Source: JAVKLU01 sp031538895
Lineage (GTDB): Bacteria > Pseudomonadota > Gammaproteobacteria > Burkholderiales > Burkholderiaceae
NCBI GenBank assembly: GCA_031538895.1
Contig: JAVKLU010000041.1
Location: forward strand, 1 to 64,000
Direction of reading: 5' to 3'
DNA: 64,000 nt
Shown here in pieces: positions 9,267 through 18,299 of the stretch. A program made the translations under genes and the position numbers. Position 1 is the stretch's first letter. Every line of letters begins with the position of its first letter. The notes beneath the pieces were generated by a model. The model was not told the origin of the DNA, searched no databases, and saw only the letters and a list, made by a program, of their open reading frames with translations.

Positions 9267-9758
9267 ATGCGCAGAATTAAACAATTTTTAAACAGTTTTT
9301 TATTACTGGAACTGCTTCGCGGTTTGGCCCTGACTGGACGATATTTTTTCGTCAAAAAAATTACTGTCCAGTACCCTGATGAAAAAACACCAATATCACC
9401 ACGCTTTCGCGGGGTTCATGCGCTGATGCGTTACCCCAACGGGGAAGAACGTTGCATCGGTTGCAAGCTGTGTGAAGCGGTTTGCCCCGCAATGGCGATC
9501 AACATCGAAACGGGCGAGCGCAAAGAAGACGGCACACGTCGCACGACGCGTTATGACATTGATTTAACCAAATGTATTTTTTGTGGTTTTTGCGAAGAAG
9601 CGTGTCCAGTTGAAGCGATTGTCGAAACCCCCATTTTTGAGTATCACGGCGAAAAACGCGGCGATCTGTATTTCACCAAGCCGATGTTGTTAGCGATTGG
9701 CGATAAATATCAAAACCAAATTCAAGCAGCGAAACAAAAAAATGCCCCTTATCTTTAA
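9267..9758 (+). CDS. nuoI: NADH-quinone oxidoreductase subunit I
   Basis: 23 kDa ferredoxin-like subunit (163 aa) carrying [4Fe-4S] clusters N6a and N6b. The two motifs are CIGCKLCEAVCPAMAI and CIFCGFCEEACPVEAI. A short amphipathic N-terminus precedes the clusters and probably rests on the membrane. It lies 16 bases after nuoH and 12 before nuoJ. Confidence 0.97.
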   Translation: MRRIKQFLNSFLLLELLRGLALTGRYFFVKKITVQYPDEKTPISPRFRGVHALMRYPNGEERCIGCKLCEAVCPAMAINIETGERKEDGTRRTTRYDIDLTKCIFCGFCEEACPVEAIVETPIFEYHGEKRGDLYFTKPMLLAIGDKYQNQIQAAKQKNAPYL

Positions 9759-9770
9759 TCAATAATTTTT

Positions 9771-10430
9771 ATGTTTGATTTATTTAGCACTCTTTTTTAT
9801 CTCTTTTCAGCCTTGTTAATGTACGCGGGAGTTCGCGTCATTACCGCTAAAAATCCGGTACACGCCGCATTACATTTGATGTTGATATTTTTCAATTGCG
9901 CAGGGATTTGGCTTTTATTACAAGCCGAATTTCTCGCCTTGGTACTGATCATGGTGTACGTTGGTGCGGTCATGGTCTTGATTTTATTTGTCGTCATGAT
10001 GCTGGATTTAGAACAGTCTTTTTTAGTTAATAATTTGAAAAAAAATTATCCTGTCGCGATATTGATGGGTATCGTTTTAATTTTGGATTTGTGCGTTGCA
10101 ATCCTACGTGGTTATAGCGAACGCTATCCCTCGCCACCAGAAAAACTATTAGAACGAGTCGGAACCACTCACAGTCTAGGGCTCTCTTTATTTCGCGAAC
10201 ATCTTTTTTCAGTTGAGGTGGCGGCGATGATTTTGCTCACCGCCTTAATTGCCGCTGTCGCACTGACTTTTCAAAAACGTAAGAACGTACGCGGCATCGC
10301 TGTTAGCTCGCAACTGTCGGCGCGTAAAGAAGATCGAATGAAGATTGTTAGGGACATGGGCGTTGTGGGCGTTACACCACAAGACAACAGCGACGCGCAC
10401 AATAACAAACCCAACACGCCTGCGACATAA
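9771..10430 (+). CDS. nuoJ: NADH-quinone oxidoreductase subunit J
   Basis: Membrane-arm subunit (219 aa) with five hydrophobic segments. The conserved VYVGAVMVLILFVVMML stretch is around residues 63-79. The hydrophilic C-terminal tail of about 45 residues (rich in K, R, N) extends beyond the last membrane segment, as is common in betaproteobacterial NuoJ. Confidence 0.94.
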   Translation: MFDLFSTLFYLFSALLMYAGVRVITAKNPVHAALHLMLIFFNCAGIWLLLQAEFLALVLIMVYVGAVMVLILFVVMMLDLEQSFLVNNLKKNYPVAILMGIVLILDLCVAILRGYSERYPSPPEKLLERVGTTHSLGLSLFREHLFSVEVAAMILLTALIAAVALTFQKRKNVRGIAVSSQLSARKEDRMKIVRDMGVVGVTPQDNSDAHNNKPNTPAT

Positions 10431-10449
10431 TTTTTTTATTAGAGCCACC

Positions 10450-10755
10450 ATGATAGGACTGACCCATTACCTGATTCTTTCTGCGGCGATGTTTACGCTG
10501 TCAGTAATCGGCATATTCATGAACCGTCGCAACATTCTCATCATTTTGATGGCGATTGAGATCATGTTATTGGCGGTCAACACCAACTTTATTGCGTTTT
10601 CTCACTATCTTGCCGATACCACAGGGCAAGTGTTTGTATTTTTCATTTTGACCGTTGCGGCGGCTGAATCAGCCATCGGTTTGGCCATTTTGGTGATTCT
10701 GTTTCGCCGCACACATACGGTTGACGCAGAACAAATCGCCAAATTAAAAAACTGA
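10450..10755 (+). CDS. nuoK: NADH-quinone oxidoreductase subunit K
   Basis: Small antiporter-like membrane subunit (101 aa) with three transmembrane helices. The ATG at 10450 gives the family length and the usual MIGLTHYLILSAAMFTLS beginning. The open frame extends upstream into nuoJ but those residues look like a shadow of the nuoJ tail. Membrane-buried glutamates occur in helix 2 (MAIEIMLLAVN) and helix 3 (AAAESAIGLAI), as required for proton transfer. Confidence 0.95.
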   Translation: MIGLTHYLILSAAMFTLSVIGIFMNRRNILIILMAIEIMLLAVNTNFIAFSHYLADTTGQVFVFFILTVAAAESAIGLAILVILFRRTHTVDAEQIAKLKN

Positions 10756-10775
10756 TATTCAAAACTGTTACCTTA

Positions 10776-12773
10776 ATGATGAACTCTTTTGTCCTTTGCA
10801 CCATCGCATTTCTTCCCTTAATCGCGGCGTTTTTGGTCGGTGTTTTTGGTACACGCTTAGGCGCTTTGACATTCGCGGGGCGTTATGTGATGTTACCGCG
10901 CGCGCTGTCGCACAGCATTACGATTGGCGCCGTCGCCACCTCTTGCTTACTTTCATTCCTCGTGTTGAAGGATGTCCTTGCTGGCGCACGCTTTAACGAA
11001 GTGCTATACCAATGGATGGTGATTGGAAAATTAAAATTTGAAATTGGTTTTTTAGTCGACGGTTTAACTGCGATGATGATGTGTGTCGTGACATTTGTTT
11101 CGTTGATGGTACATATCTATACCGTCGCATATATGCATGAGGACGAGGGCTACAACCGCTTTTTCTCTTATATCTCGCTGTTTACTTTCGCCATGCTCAT
11201 GTTAGTCATGAGCAACAATTTCTTGCAGTTATTTTTCGGATGGGAAGCTGTCGGCTTGGTGTCTTATCTGTTGATCGGTTTTTGGTTTAAAAAACCAACG
11301 GCGGTGTTTGCCAATATGAAGGCCTTTTTGGTCAACCGTGTCGGCGATTTTGGCTTCATTATTGGCATCGGATTGGTGCTGGCCTACACAGGTTCGCTCA
11401 ATTACACAGAAGTGTTCGCGAATAAATCAACCTTATTGGATACAACGATTGTAAATACCGATTGGCCAGTGATTACCGCCGCCTGTATTGCCTTGTTTAT
11501 TGGTGCAATGGGCAAATCAGCACAAGTGCCTTTGCATGTATGGTTACCCGATTCAATGGAAGGCCCGACACCAATTTCTGCGCTAATCCATGCGGCGACA
11601 ATGGTGACCGCAGGTATTTTTATGGTGACGCGGATGTCGCCCCTTTTTGAATTGTCCGACACCGCGTTGTCTTTTATTATTGTGATCGGCGCCATCACTG
11701 CTTTGTTCATGGGTTTTTTGGGCATTATTCAAAACGACATCAAACGCGTCGTTGCCTATTCAACCTTGTCACAACTGGGTTATATGACGGTTGCGCTGGG
11801 AACTTCGGCGTATTCAATCGCGGTATTCCATTTAATGACCCACGCATTTTTCAAAGCTTTGTTGTTTTTGGGCGCAGGTTCAGTCATCATGGGAATGCAC
11901 CACGAACAAGACATTCGCCACATGGGCGGCTTGCGTAAATACATGCCCATTACTTGGATTACCTCGCTAATCGGTTCTTTAGCTTTGATTGGCACGCCTT
12001 TCTTTTCTGGTTTTTACTCCAAAGACAGCATTATCGAAGCAACACATTCCTCTCAGTTGTGGGGGGCTCAGTTCGCGCATATTGCCTTGTTAATCGGTGT
12101 ATTTGTGACCGCGTTCTATTCATTCCGTATGTATTTTTTAGTCTTTCATGGCAAGCCACGCTTTGATGCGCATCACCACGCGCCGCATGAATCACCAATG
12201 ACCGTCACTATCCCCTTAGTTTTATTAGCGATTCCATCTGTATTTATTGGTTATTTGACGATTGGTGATTTGGTGCATGGTAGCTTCTTTAAAGATGCGA
12301 TCACATTTGCTGCGCAACACACTAATGTTAAAGAGTTAAGCGAAGAGTTTCATGGTGCATTTGCAATGGCCTTGCACGGGTTTTCAACGGTACCATTCTT
12401 CTTAGCGGCCTTAGGCGTATTAAGTGCAGCGGTTTTCTATCTATGGCTGCCGAAGTTACCCGCTCGTATTGCGCCATTTTTAGGCGTCCTCAATTATGTT
12501 TTAGAGAGAAAATACTTCTTTGACAGCTTCAACGAACAAGTGCTTGCGCGGGGCGTCCGAGGCTTGGGTCAAGTATTTTCAAAAATAGGAGATCGTTGGT
12601 TAATTGATGGGGTGTTTGTGAATGGTTCGGCAAATCTAATCGCATTATCCGCAGGGTTCGCGCGCAAAATACAAACTGGTTTGGTCTCTTGGTACGCCTT
12701 GTTAATGCTAATTGGTTTAATTGCATTTTTAATGTATTTTTTACCATCACCGTTTGCGTACTCGGTCATCTAA
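10776..12773 (+). CDS. nuoL: NADH-quinone oxidoreductase subunit L
   Basis: Distal Mrp-antiporter-like subunit (665 aa) with about 16 hydrophobic segments and a long lateral helix at the C-terminus. Signatures include GWEAVGLVSYLLIGFW (conserved TM5 glutamate), MGKSAQVPLHVWLPDSMEGP (conserved lysine and substrate-channel region) and a His-rich loop near residue 465. Two adjacent ATG codons begin the frame; either may start translation. Confidence 0.96.
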   Translation: MMNSFVLCTIAFLPLIAAFLVGVFGTRLGALTFAGRYVMLPRALSHSITIGAVATSCLLSFLVLKDVLAGARFNEVLYQWMVIGKLKFEIGFLVDGLTAMMMCVVTFVSLMVHIYTVAYMHEDEGYNRFFSYISLFTFAMLMLVMSNNFLQLFFGWEAVGLVSYLLIGFWFKKPTAVFANMKAFLVNRVGDFGFIIGIGLVLAYTGSLNYTEVFANKSTLLDTTIVNTDWPVITAACIALFIGAMGKSAQVPLHVWLPDSMEGPTPISALIHAATMVTAGIFMVTRMSPLFELSDTALSFIIVIGAITALFMGFLGIIQNDIKRVVAYSTLSQLGYMTVALGTSAYSIAVFHLMTHAFFKALLFLGAGSVIMGMHHEQDIRHMGGLRKYMPITWITSLIGSLALIGTPFFSGFYSKDSIIEATHSSQLWGAQFAHIALLIGVFVTAFYSFRMYFLVFHGKPRFDAHHHAPHESPMTVTIPLVLLAIPSVFIGYLTIGDLVHGSFFKDAITFAAQHTNVKELSEEFHGAFAMALHGFSTVPFFLAALGVLSAAVFYLWLPKLPARIAPFLGVLNYVLERKYFFDSFNEQVLARGVRGLGQVFSKIGDRWLIDGVFVNGSANLIALSAGFARKIQTGLVSWYALLMLIGLIAFLMYFLPSPFAYSVI

Positions 12774-12831
12774 ATCCAAGAGTTTTGTTTTCTCAACTAA
12801 TACCCAGGTTCTTAAATTTTATTAATTACGC

Positions 12832-14313
12832 ATGAACTCTGTTTCCTTACTCAGTTGGGCTATTTTCTTGCCGATCATGTCCGGCCTGATTGTTTTAACC
12901 CTAGGACATGATCGTTTTACGTCTTTACGCCGTTGGTTTGCGCTTCTCGCGGCCTGCGCTTCTTTTATCCTTACCCTGCCTTTGTATTTAAATTTTGATA
13001 CTACTCAAGCAGGAATGCAATTTATTGAACGCTCGTCATGGTTCACCGTCTATAACATTCAATACTACTTAGGGATTGATGGCATTTCTTTGTGGTTTGT
13101 TTTATTGACCGCGTTAATTACTGTTTTAGTCGTTATTGCGGCCTGGACAGTCGAACATAAGCAGCATCAATATTTAGCCAGCTTTCTGATTCTTTCGGGT
13201 TTGATGATCGGGGTGTTCTGCGCATTAGACGCAGTCTTGTTTTACGTATATTTTGAAGCGACTTTGATTCCCATGTATTTGATCATCGGTGTATGGGGTG
13301 GCGAACGCCGTGTTTACGCCGCGTTTAAATTCTTCTTGTATACCTTGATGGGCTCTTTACTCGCGCTCTTAGCTATCATCTACCTGTTTAACGTATCACA
13401 CTCGTTTGATATTTTGGCGTGGCAAAAATTACCCTTGTCACAAATGAGTCAGAATTTTATTTTCATTGCATTTTTTGCTGCTTTTGCCGTCAAAATTCCA
13501 ATGTGGCCGGTGCATACTTGGCTGCCTGACGCCCACGTTGAAGCACCAACTACGGGCTCGGTAGTTTTGGCCGCGATCATGTTGAAGCTGGGGGCATACG
13601 GATTTTTACGCTTCTCAATGCCTATCGCGCCCGATGCCAGCGCCTATTTTGCAACACCGATGATAGTGTTATCGCTCATCGCGGTAGTCTATATTGGTGT
13701 GGTGGCTATTGTGCAAAAAGATATGAAAAAACTCGTCGCGTATTCCTCCATTGCACACATGGGTTTTGTCACTTTAGGTTTTTTTACTTTCAATGCTTTG
13801 GCCTTACAAGGCGGTATCGTGCAGATGATTTCGCATGGTTTTATATCAGCAGCGATGTTTTTGTGTATCGGCGTTCTTTACGATCGCCTGCATACCCGTG
13901 AAATCGCTAGCTACGGGGGAGTTGTTCATGTCATGCCGCGTTATGTCGCGTTTTTAGTTTTGTTCTCGATGGCCAACAGTGGCTTGCCTGCAACCTCCGG
14001 ATTCGTTGGTGAGTTCATGGTGATTTTAGGTGCGCTGAAGTATCAATTCTGGATCGGCGCCATTGCTGCAACCGCATTGATTTTAGGTGCTAGTTATTCT
14101 TTATGGATGATTAAACGCGTTGCTTTTGGCGAGATCACCAACCCCCAAGTGAGCGAAATGAAAGACCTCAACAGTCGTGAGTTTTTAATCTTGAGCATTT
14201 TGGCCGGATTTGTTTTATTTATGGGCGTTTACCCTAACTTTTTTACCAATCCAATGCAAGCGACTGTGGCAGAATTTATGATGCATATCGTTAAATCAAA
14301 AATCCCGCTTTAA
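12832..14313 (+). CDS. nuoM: NADH-quinone oxidoreductase subunit M
   Basis: Antiporter-like membrane subunit (493 aa) with about 14 hydrophobic segments. Family features are GIDGISLWFVLLTALI near residue 82, a conserved glutamate in YFEATLIPMYLIIGVWG, and KIPMWPVHTWLPDAHVEAP. A 58-base AT-rich gap separates it from nuoL and another of 47 from nuoN. Confidence 0.96.
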   Translation: MNSVSLLSWAIFLPIMSGLIVLTLGHDRFTSLRRWFALLAACASFILTLPLYLNFDTTQAGMQFIERSSWFTVYNIQYYLGIDGISLWFVLLTALITVLVVIAAWTVEHKQHQYLASFLILSGLMIGVFCALDAVLFYVYFEATLIPMYLIIGVWGGERRVYAAFKFFLYTLMGSLLALLAIIYLFNVSHSFDILAWQKLPLSQMSQNFIFIAFFAAFAVKIPMWPVHTWLPDAHVEAPTTGSVVLAAIMLKLGAYGFLRFSMPIAPDASAYFATPMIVLSLIAVVYIGVVAIVQKDMKKLVAYSSIAHMGFVTLGFFTFNALALQGGIVQMISHGFISAAMFLCIGVLYDRLHTREIASYGGVVHVMPRYVAFLVLFSMANSGLPATSGFVGEFMVILGALKYQFWIGAIAATALILGASYSLWMIKRVAFGEITNPQVSEMKDLNSREFLILSILAGFVLFMGVYPNFFTNPMQATVAEFMMHIVKSKIPL

Positions 14314-14360
14314 TTTTATAAAACCATAGGTTTTGATTAAGCGCCCATTGTTATTCCTTA

Positions 14361-15878
14361 TTGAATGTTTTTCTACCTCAAGACATGCTTGATTCATTGT
14401 TAATGTTTCCAGAGTTTTTTTTAGTGGCGTCAATTCTTTTGATACTACTGGTTGACATGTATTTGCCCACGGCAAAACGCATCTATACCTATCGTTTAAC
14501 AATTAGCTTGTTATCTGTTTTAACGGTATATCAATTGTTACTGATGTTGCCTGTAACAATAACAGTGCGCATGTTCTCTGAGCATCTTGTCAGCGATGCA
14601 TTAACCCGTAGCATGCAGTTTTTGGCGACTCTAATTGTCTTGTGTGGTTTGGTGTTATCACGTAAAGCATTACTCCCGACTAATGACTCGCACAAAATCG
14701 CTGGTGAATTTTTCCCCTTGAGTTTACTGGCGCTGTTAGGCCAGTTGGTCATGATAAAAGCTAATTCTTTACTCACGCTTTACTTAGGTATCGAATTGAT
14801 GACCTTGTCTTTATACGCGCTGGTGGCGATGCGCCGTGACGATCCGCGTGCAATTGAAGCGGCAACCAAATACTTTATTCTGGGGGCCTTGGCCTCTGGA
14901 TTGCTGCTGTACGGAATATCGATGATTTATGGCGCAACTGGTTCGATCTTGTTGCAAGGAGTCAATCAAATGATTCAATCCAATCAAGCAATGCCTTCGG
15001 CTTTGGTGTTTGGCTTGGTTTTTATCGTGATCGGATTAGTGTTTAAATTGGGTTTAGTTCCTTTTCACATGTGGGTTCCCGATGTTTATGAAGGGGCTCC
15101 ACTTCCTGCAACTTTAATGATTGCGACGGCGCCAAAAATCGCTGCTTTTGTGATTATTCTGCGCGTGTTATTCCAAAGTTTCTTTGACTTAGCCAAAGAT
15201 TGGGAACAAATGATTTTGGTTGTATCTCTGTTATCAATCGGTTTAGGTAACGTCGTTGCAATCGCCCAAAGCAATATCAAGCGGATGTTCGCCTATTCCG
15301 CGATTGCGCAATTAGGTTTTATGCTTTTAGGCTTTAGCACTGCGCTCCATAACGGCGGCTCGCCAGAGACTTTTTTTCAAGGTTTTGGTGGCAGTTTATT
15401 TTACTTACTCGCTTATGTAATTGCCAGTGTTGTAGCCTTTGGCGTCTTGCTATATCTATCAGATAACAACCAAGAATGTCACAAAATTAGTGACTTGACC
15501 GGTTTAAATCATCGCCATCCTTGGTTGGCATTTCTACTATTACTGTCGATGTTCTCAATGGCGGGGATTCCGCCATTGATAGGTTTCTACGCAAAATTCC
15601 TGATTCTTCAATCCTTGATTTATTCACATTTTTACTTTGCGGCAGTGCTCGCAATCTTGTTCTCACTGGTCGGCGCGTTTTATTATTTACGCGTCATCAA
15701 AACAATGTACTTTGACGCCTCTGCAGAATCAGCTGTATCGGCGCAAAGACACTTACCCAGCTTTTTCATCTTATCTTTGGCGGGTACGCTGTTGATTGTG
15801 ATGGGAATATTCCCAGACTTCTTAACCCGAATTTTATTTAGCATTTTACAAATTAGCCTTCTTGGTAACGGCGGCTAA
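14361..15878 (+). CDS. nuoN: NADH-quinone oxidoreductase subunit N
   Basis: Third antiporter-like subunit (505 aa) with about 14 transmembrane segments and the KLGLVPFHMWVPDVYEGAP signature. The assigned start is a TTG. An in-frame ATG at 14385 would give a protein eight residues shorter and is a real alternative; neither has a strong ribosome binding site. It ends the canonical nuo set. The next gene follows after 14 bases, so the transcript probably continues. Confidence 0.93.
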   Translation: MNVFLPQDMLDSLLMFPEFFLVASILLILLVDMYLPTAKRIYTYRLTISLLSVLTVYQLLLMLPVTITVRMFSEHLVSDALTRSMQFLATLIVLCGLVLSRKALLPTNDSHKIAGEFFPLSLLALLGQLVMIKANSLLTLYLGIELMTLSLYALVAMRRDDPRAIEAATKYFILGALASGLLLYGISMIYGATGSILLQGVNQMIQSNQAMPSALVFGLVFIVIGLVFKLGLVPFHMWVPDVYEGAPLPATLMIATAPKIAAFVIILRVLFQSFFDLAKDWEQMILVVSLLSIGLGNVVAIAQSNIKRMFAYSAIAQLGFMLLGFSTALHNGGSPETFFQGFGGSLFYLLAYVIASVVAFGVLLYLSDNNQECHKISDLTGLNHRHPWLAFLLLLSMFSMAGIPPLIGFYAKFLILQSLIYSHFYFAAVLAILFSLVGAFYYLRVIKTMYFDASAESAVSAQRHLPSFFILSLAGTLLIVMGIFPDFLTRILFSILQISLLGNGG

Positions 15879-15892
15879 ACTGAACAAAACCT

Positions 15893-16435
15893 ATGGCGAC
15901 CGACCTGACTGAACATTTTGTCGCCCGAGAATCTGAATTTTCTGGCAGTTTTATCACTCTAAAACGCGATCGTGTTCGTTTGCCTGATGGCAGCATTGGG
16001 CAACGCGAATATTTTAATCACCCCGGCGCCGTCGTAATTGCTGCCCTCTTACCTAATCAAGAACTTGTTTTAGAGCGACAATTTCGCTACCCCGTTAATA
16101 AAGTCTGTATTGAACTGCCGGCGGGGAAACTTGATCATAACGAAGCCCATTTAATTTGCGCACAACGCGAGTTGCGCGAAGAAACGGGCTACACCGCAAA
16201 CAACTGGCGACAGCTCACCGCATTCCATAACGCGATTGGTTATTCCGACGAGTTATTGACACTTTTTTTAGCTGAAGATTTAACTCTCGGACCAAGACAA
16301 CTTGATCGAGGTGAATTTTTAGACGCCTTCACTTTGCCGCTAGATACCTGCGTCAAAATGGTTATGCGCGGTGAAATCGACGATGTCAAAACGATGTTAG
16401 GAATAATGTGGTTAGACAAAATAAAATCACCATAA
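15893..16435 (+). CDS. Nudix hydrolase, ADP-ribose pyrophosphatase type
   Basis: The 180-aa protein carries an intact Nudix box: G-x5-E-x7-REUxEExGU from residue 78 (GKLDHNE followed by RELREETGY). The surrounding sequence (YFNHPGAVVIAALL, ELPAGKLD, FHNAIGYSDE) is like NudF-type ADP-ribose/nucleoside-diphosphate-sugar hydrolases. The substrate is inferred from family resemblance. Placement immediately after nuoN is familiar in Burkholderiales; there is no intervening small DUF2818 membrane gene here. Confidence 0.88.
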   Translation: MATDLTEHFVARESEFSGSFITLKRDRVRLPDGSIGQREYFNHPGAVVIAALLPNQELVLERQFRYPVNKVCIELPAGKLDHNEAHLICAQRELREETGYTANNWRQLTAFHNAIGYSDELLTLFLAEDLTLGPRQLDRGEFLDAFTLPLDTCVKMVMRGEIDDVKTMLGIMWLDKIKSP

Positions 16436-16460
16436 GCGCACTTTATTTTTAAGCTCATTG

Positions 16461-17525
16461 ATGACTCAAACCTTGCCATTTTTTTCATCCGCCTCCTCTC
16501 CATCGCCCACTTTTGATTTACGTCGTGAAACCCTCAAAAAGTGGCTGACGAAACTGTCGGGTTACGACGTCTCACAATTAAGTCGTGCCTCAGATGATGC
16601 GAGTGCGCGTCGCTACTTTAGATTGCCTTACCACGACAGTACGCGTATCGTGATGGATGCGCCGCCAGAGTTAAACGATATGCCTTTGTTTTTGCATATC
16701 GCACAACTATTATCGAACGCGAATATCCGTGTGCCCGAGCGTTATGAGATGGATGCCGAGCAAGGTTTTTTAATCCTCGAAGACTTCGGCGATATCACGA
16801 TGCAAAGGGCCCTAAACGATGCCTCGACTTTTAATAAGGTCTCACCTGATCAACTTTATCGCGCTGCTTTACATCTACTGAGTGATATTCAAAACAATCT
16901 CTCGGGCAAAAATTTAGTGCACTACAAACAGCTGTTGATGGATGAAATGCAGCTATATCCCAAATGGTATTTAGAAACGCATTTAAAACACAACTTATCC
17001 ACAGAAGTTTTAAACACTTTGAATCAGCAATTTGAATTGATCTATCGCTCTGTCTTGACGCAAGATTTTGTTTTTATCCACAGAGATTTCCACAGTCGTA
17101 ATTTGATGTGTTTGAAAGACGGCAACTTGGGTGTTATCGATTTTCAAGGTGCTTTATACGGCCCGATCACTTACGACGCAGCATCCTTACTGAAAGACGC
17201 GTATCTTGAATGGCCTGAAGATCAAATCCTTGACTGGCTCATTCGCTATTGGGAGATTGCGCGTAAAAAAGGGCTGCCCGTTGCCGCCGCATTTGATGAT
17301 TTTTTTCAATTGTTTGAATGGACTGGCTTGCAGCGTCATTTAAAAATTCTGGGCATTTTTGCACGCCTAAACTACCGCGATCACAAACCCAACTATCTAA
17401 ACGATTTACCTTTGGTTCGTCACTATGTACGAAGCACCTTAAATCGTTATGTCGAATTAACCCCTTTATTGCGTCTGTTTGATCAAATGGAAAACACCCA
17501 ATTGACCGATCAATACACGTTTTAA
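16461..17525 (+). CDS. amgK: N-acetylmuramate/N-acetylglucosamine kinase (AmgK-like)
   Basis: Aminoglycoside-phosphotransferase-fold kinase (354 aa from the ATG at 16461; a TTG precedes it directly). The catalytic loop is VFIHRDFHSRNLM and the metal-binding segment GVIDFQGALYGP. AmgK phosphorylates the anomeric position of amino sugars released during peptidoglycan turnover. Assignment rests on the fold motifs plus the adjacent MurU-like gene, the usual amgK-murU pair. A generic APT-family phosphotransferase is the alternative. Confidence 0.85.
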   Translation: MTQTLPFFSSASSPSPTFDLRRETLKKWLTKLSGYDVSQLSRASDDASARRYFRLPYHDSTRIVMDAPPELNDMPLFLHIAQLLSNANIRVPERYEMDAEQGFLILEDFGDITMQRALNDASTFNKVSPDQLYRAALHLLSDIQNNLSGKNLVHYKQLLMDEMQLYPKWYLETHLKHNLSTEVLNTLNQQFELIYRSVLTQDFVFIHRDFHSRNLMCLKDGNLGVIDFQGALYGPITYDAASLLKDAYLEWPEDQILDWLIRYWEIARKKGLPVAAAFDDFFQLFEWTGLQRHLKILGIFARLNYRDHKPNYLNDLPLVRHYVRSTLNRYVELTPLLRLFDQMENTQLTDQYTF

Positions 17526-17543
17526 ACAAATCAAAGATTTTTT

Positions 17544-18242
17544 ATGAAAGCCCTAATTTTGGCGGCCGGTCGTGGCGAAAGAATGCGTCCTCTGACTGAC
17601 ACTTGCCCCAAACCTTTAATCAAAGTGCGTAACCGCGCACTGATTGATTGGCATTTAATGGGCTTGGCACGCGCAGGCGTGACAGAAATTTTTATCAATC
17701 ATGCCTATTTAGGAGAGCTGATTGAAACCCATTGCGGAACCGGTGACCGCTTTGGCTTGACCATCACCTACTCAGCTGAACACGAAGCGCTAGAAACCGC
17801 AGGCGCTGTGGCCTTGTTGCGTGAACAATTAGGCAAAGCACCTTTCGCAATGATTGCCGCAGATGTGTTTTGTCCGCAATTTAATTACGCTGATTTATTT
17901 GAATGTTTGCCCGATATTGACCCCTGGGGAGCGCCATTAAAAAATCCCGATTTGGCATGGCTTTATTTAGTGCGCAATCCTGCACACCATTTATCTGGTG
18001 ATTTTGTGATCGAGCAATTCAGTCTTAAAAATCAAGGCGCGCCACGCCACACCTTTTCAGGAATTGGCGTTTACCGCCCTGAGTTTTTTGATAGTGTCAG
18101 ATCGGGGGATAAAGTCGCCCTCGCCCCACTGTTAAGAATTGCGGCAGATCAAAACCGATTGGGCGGAGAGCTTTATCGCGGGCCCTGGTTTGATATCGGT
18201 ACGCCAGAACGCTTGGCGCAAGCTAATCAGATGTCAACTTAA
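17544..18242 (+). CDS. murU: N-acetylmuramate 1-phosphate uridylyltransferase (MurU-like)
   Basis: Nucleotidyltransferase of 232 aa, starting MKALILAAGRGERMRPLT, the GxGxRMxPLT nucleotide-binding motif, followed by KPLIKV. The second conserved acidic position is in AADVF near residue 113. With AmgK it would convert recycled MurNAc to UDP-MurNAc, bypassing MurA/MurB. A sugar-phosphate nucleotidyltransferase of other specificity cannot be excluded from sequence, but 19-base spacing from amgK and size support MurU. Confidence 0.85.
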   Translation: MKALILAAGRGERMRPLTDTCPKPLIKVRNRALIDWHLMGLARAGVTEIFINHAYLGELIETHCGTGDRFGLTITYSAEHEALETAGAVALLREQLGKAPFAMIAADVFCPQFNYADLFECLPDIDPWGAPLKNPDLAWLYLVRNPAHHLSGDFVIEQFSLKNQGAPRHTFSGIGVYRPEFFDSVRSGDKVALAPLLRIAADQNRLGGELYRGPWFDIGTPERLAQANQMST

Positions 18243-18299
18243 TTTAGTTTTGACGACTAAGGAACAAGTTTTTAATTCCTATTTTTGCAGTATTCCACC

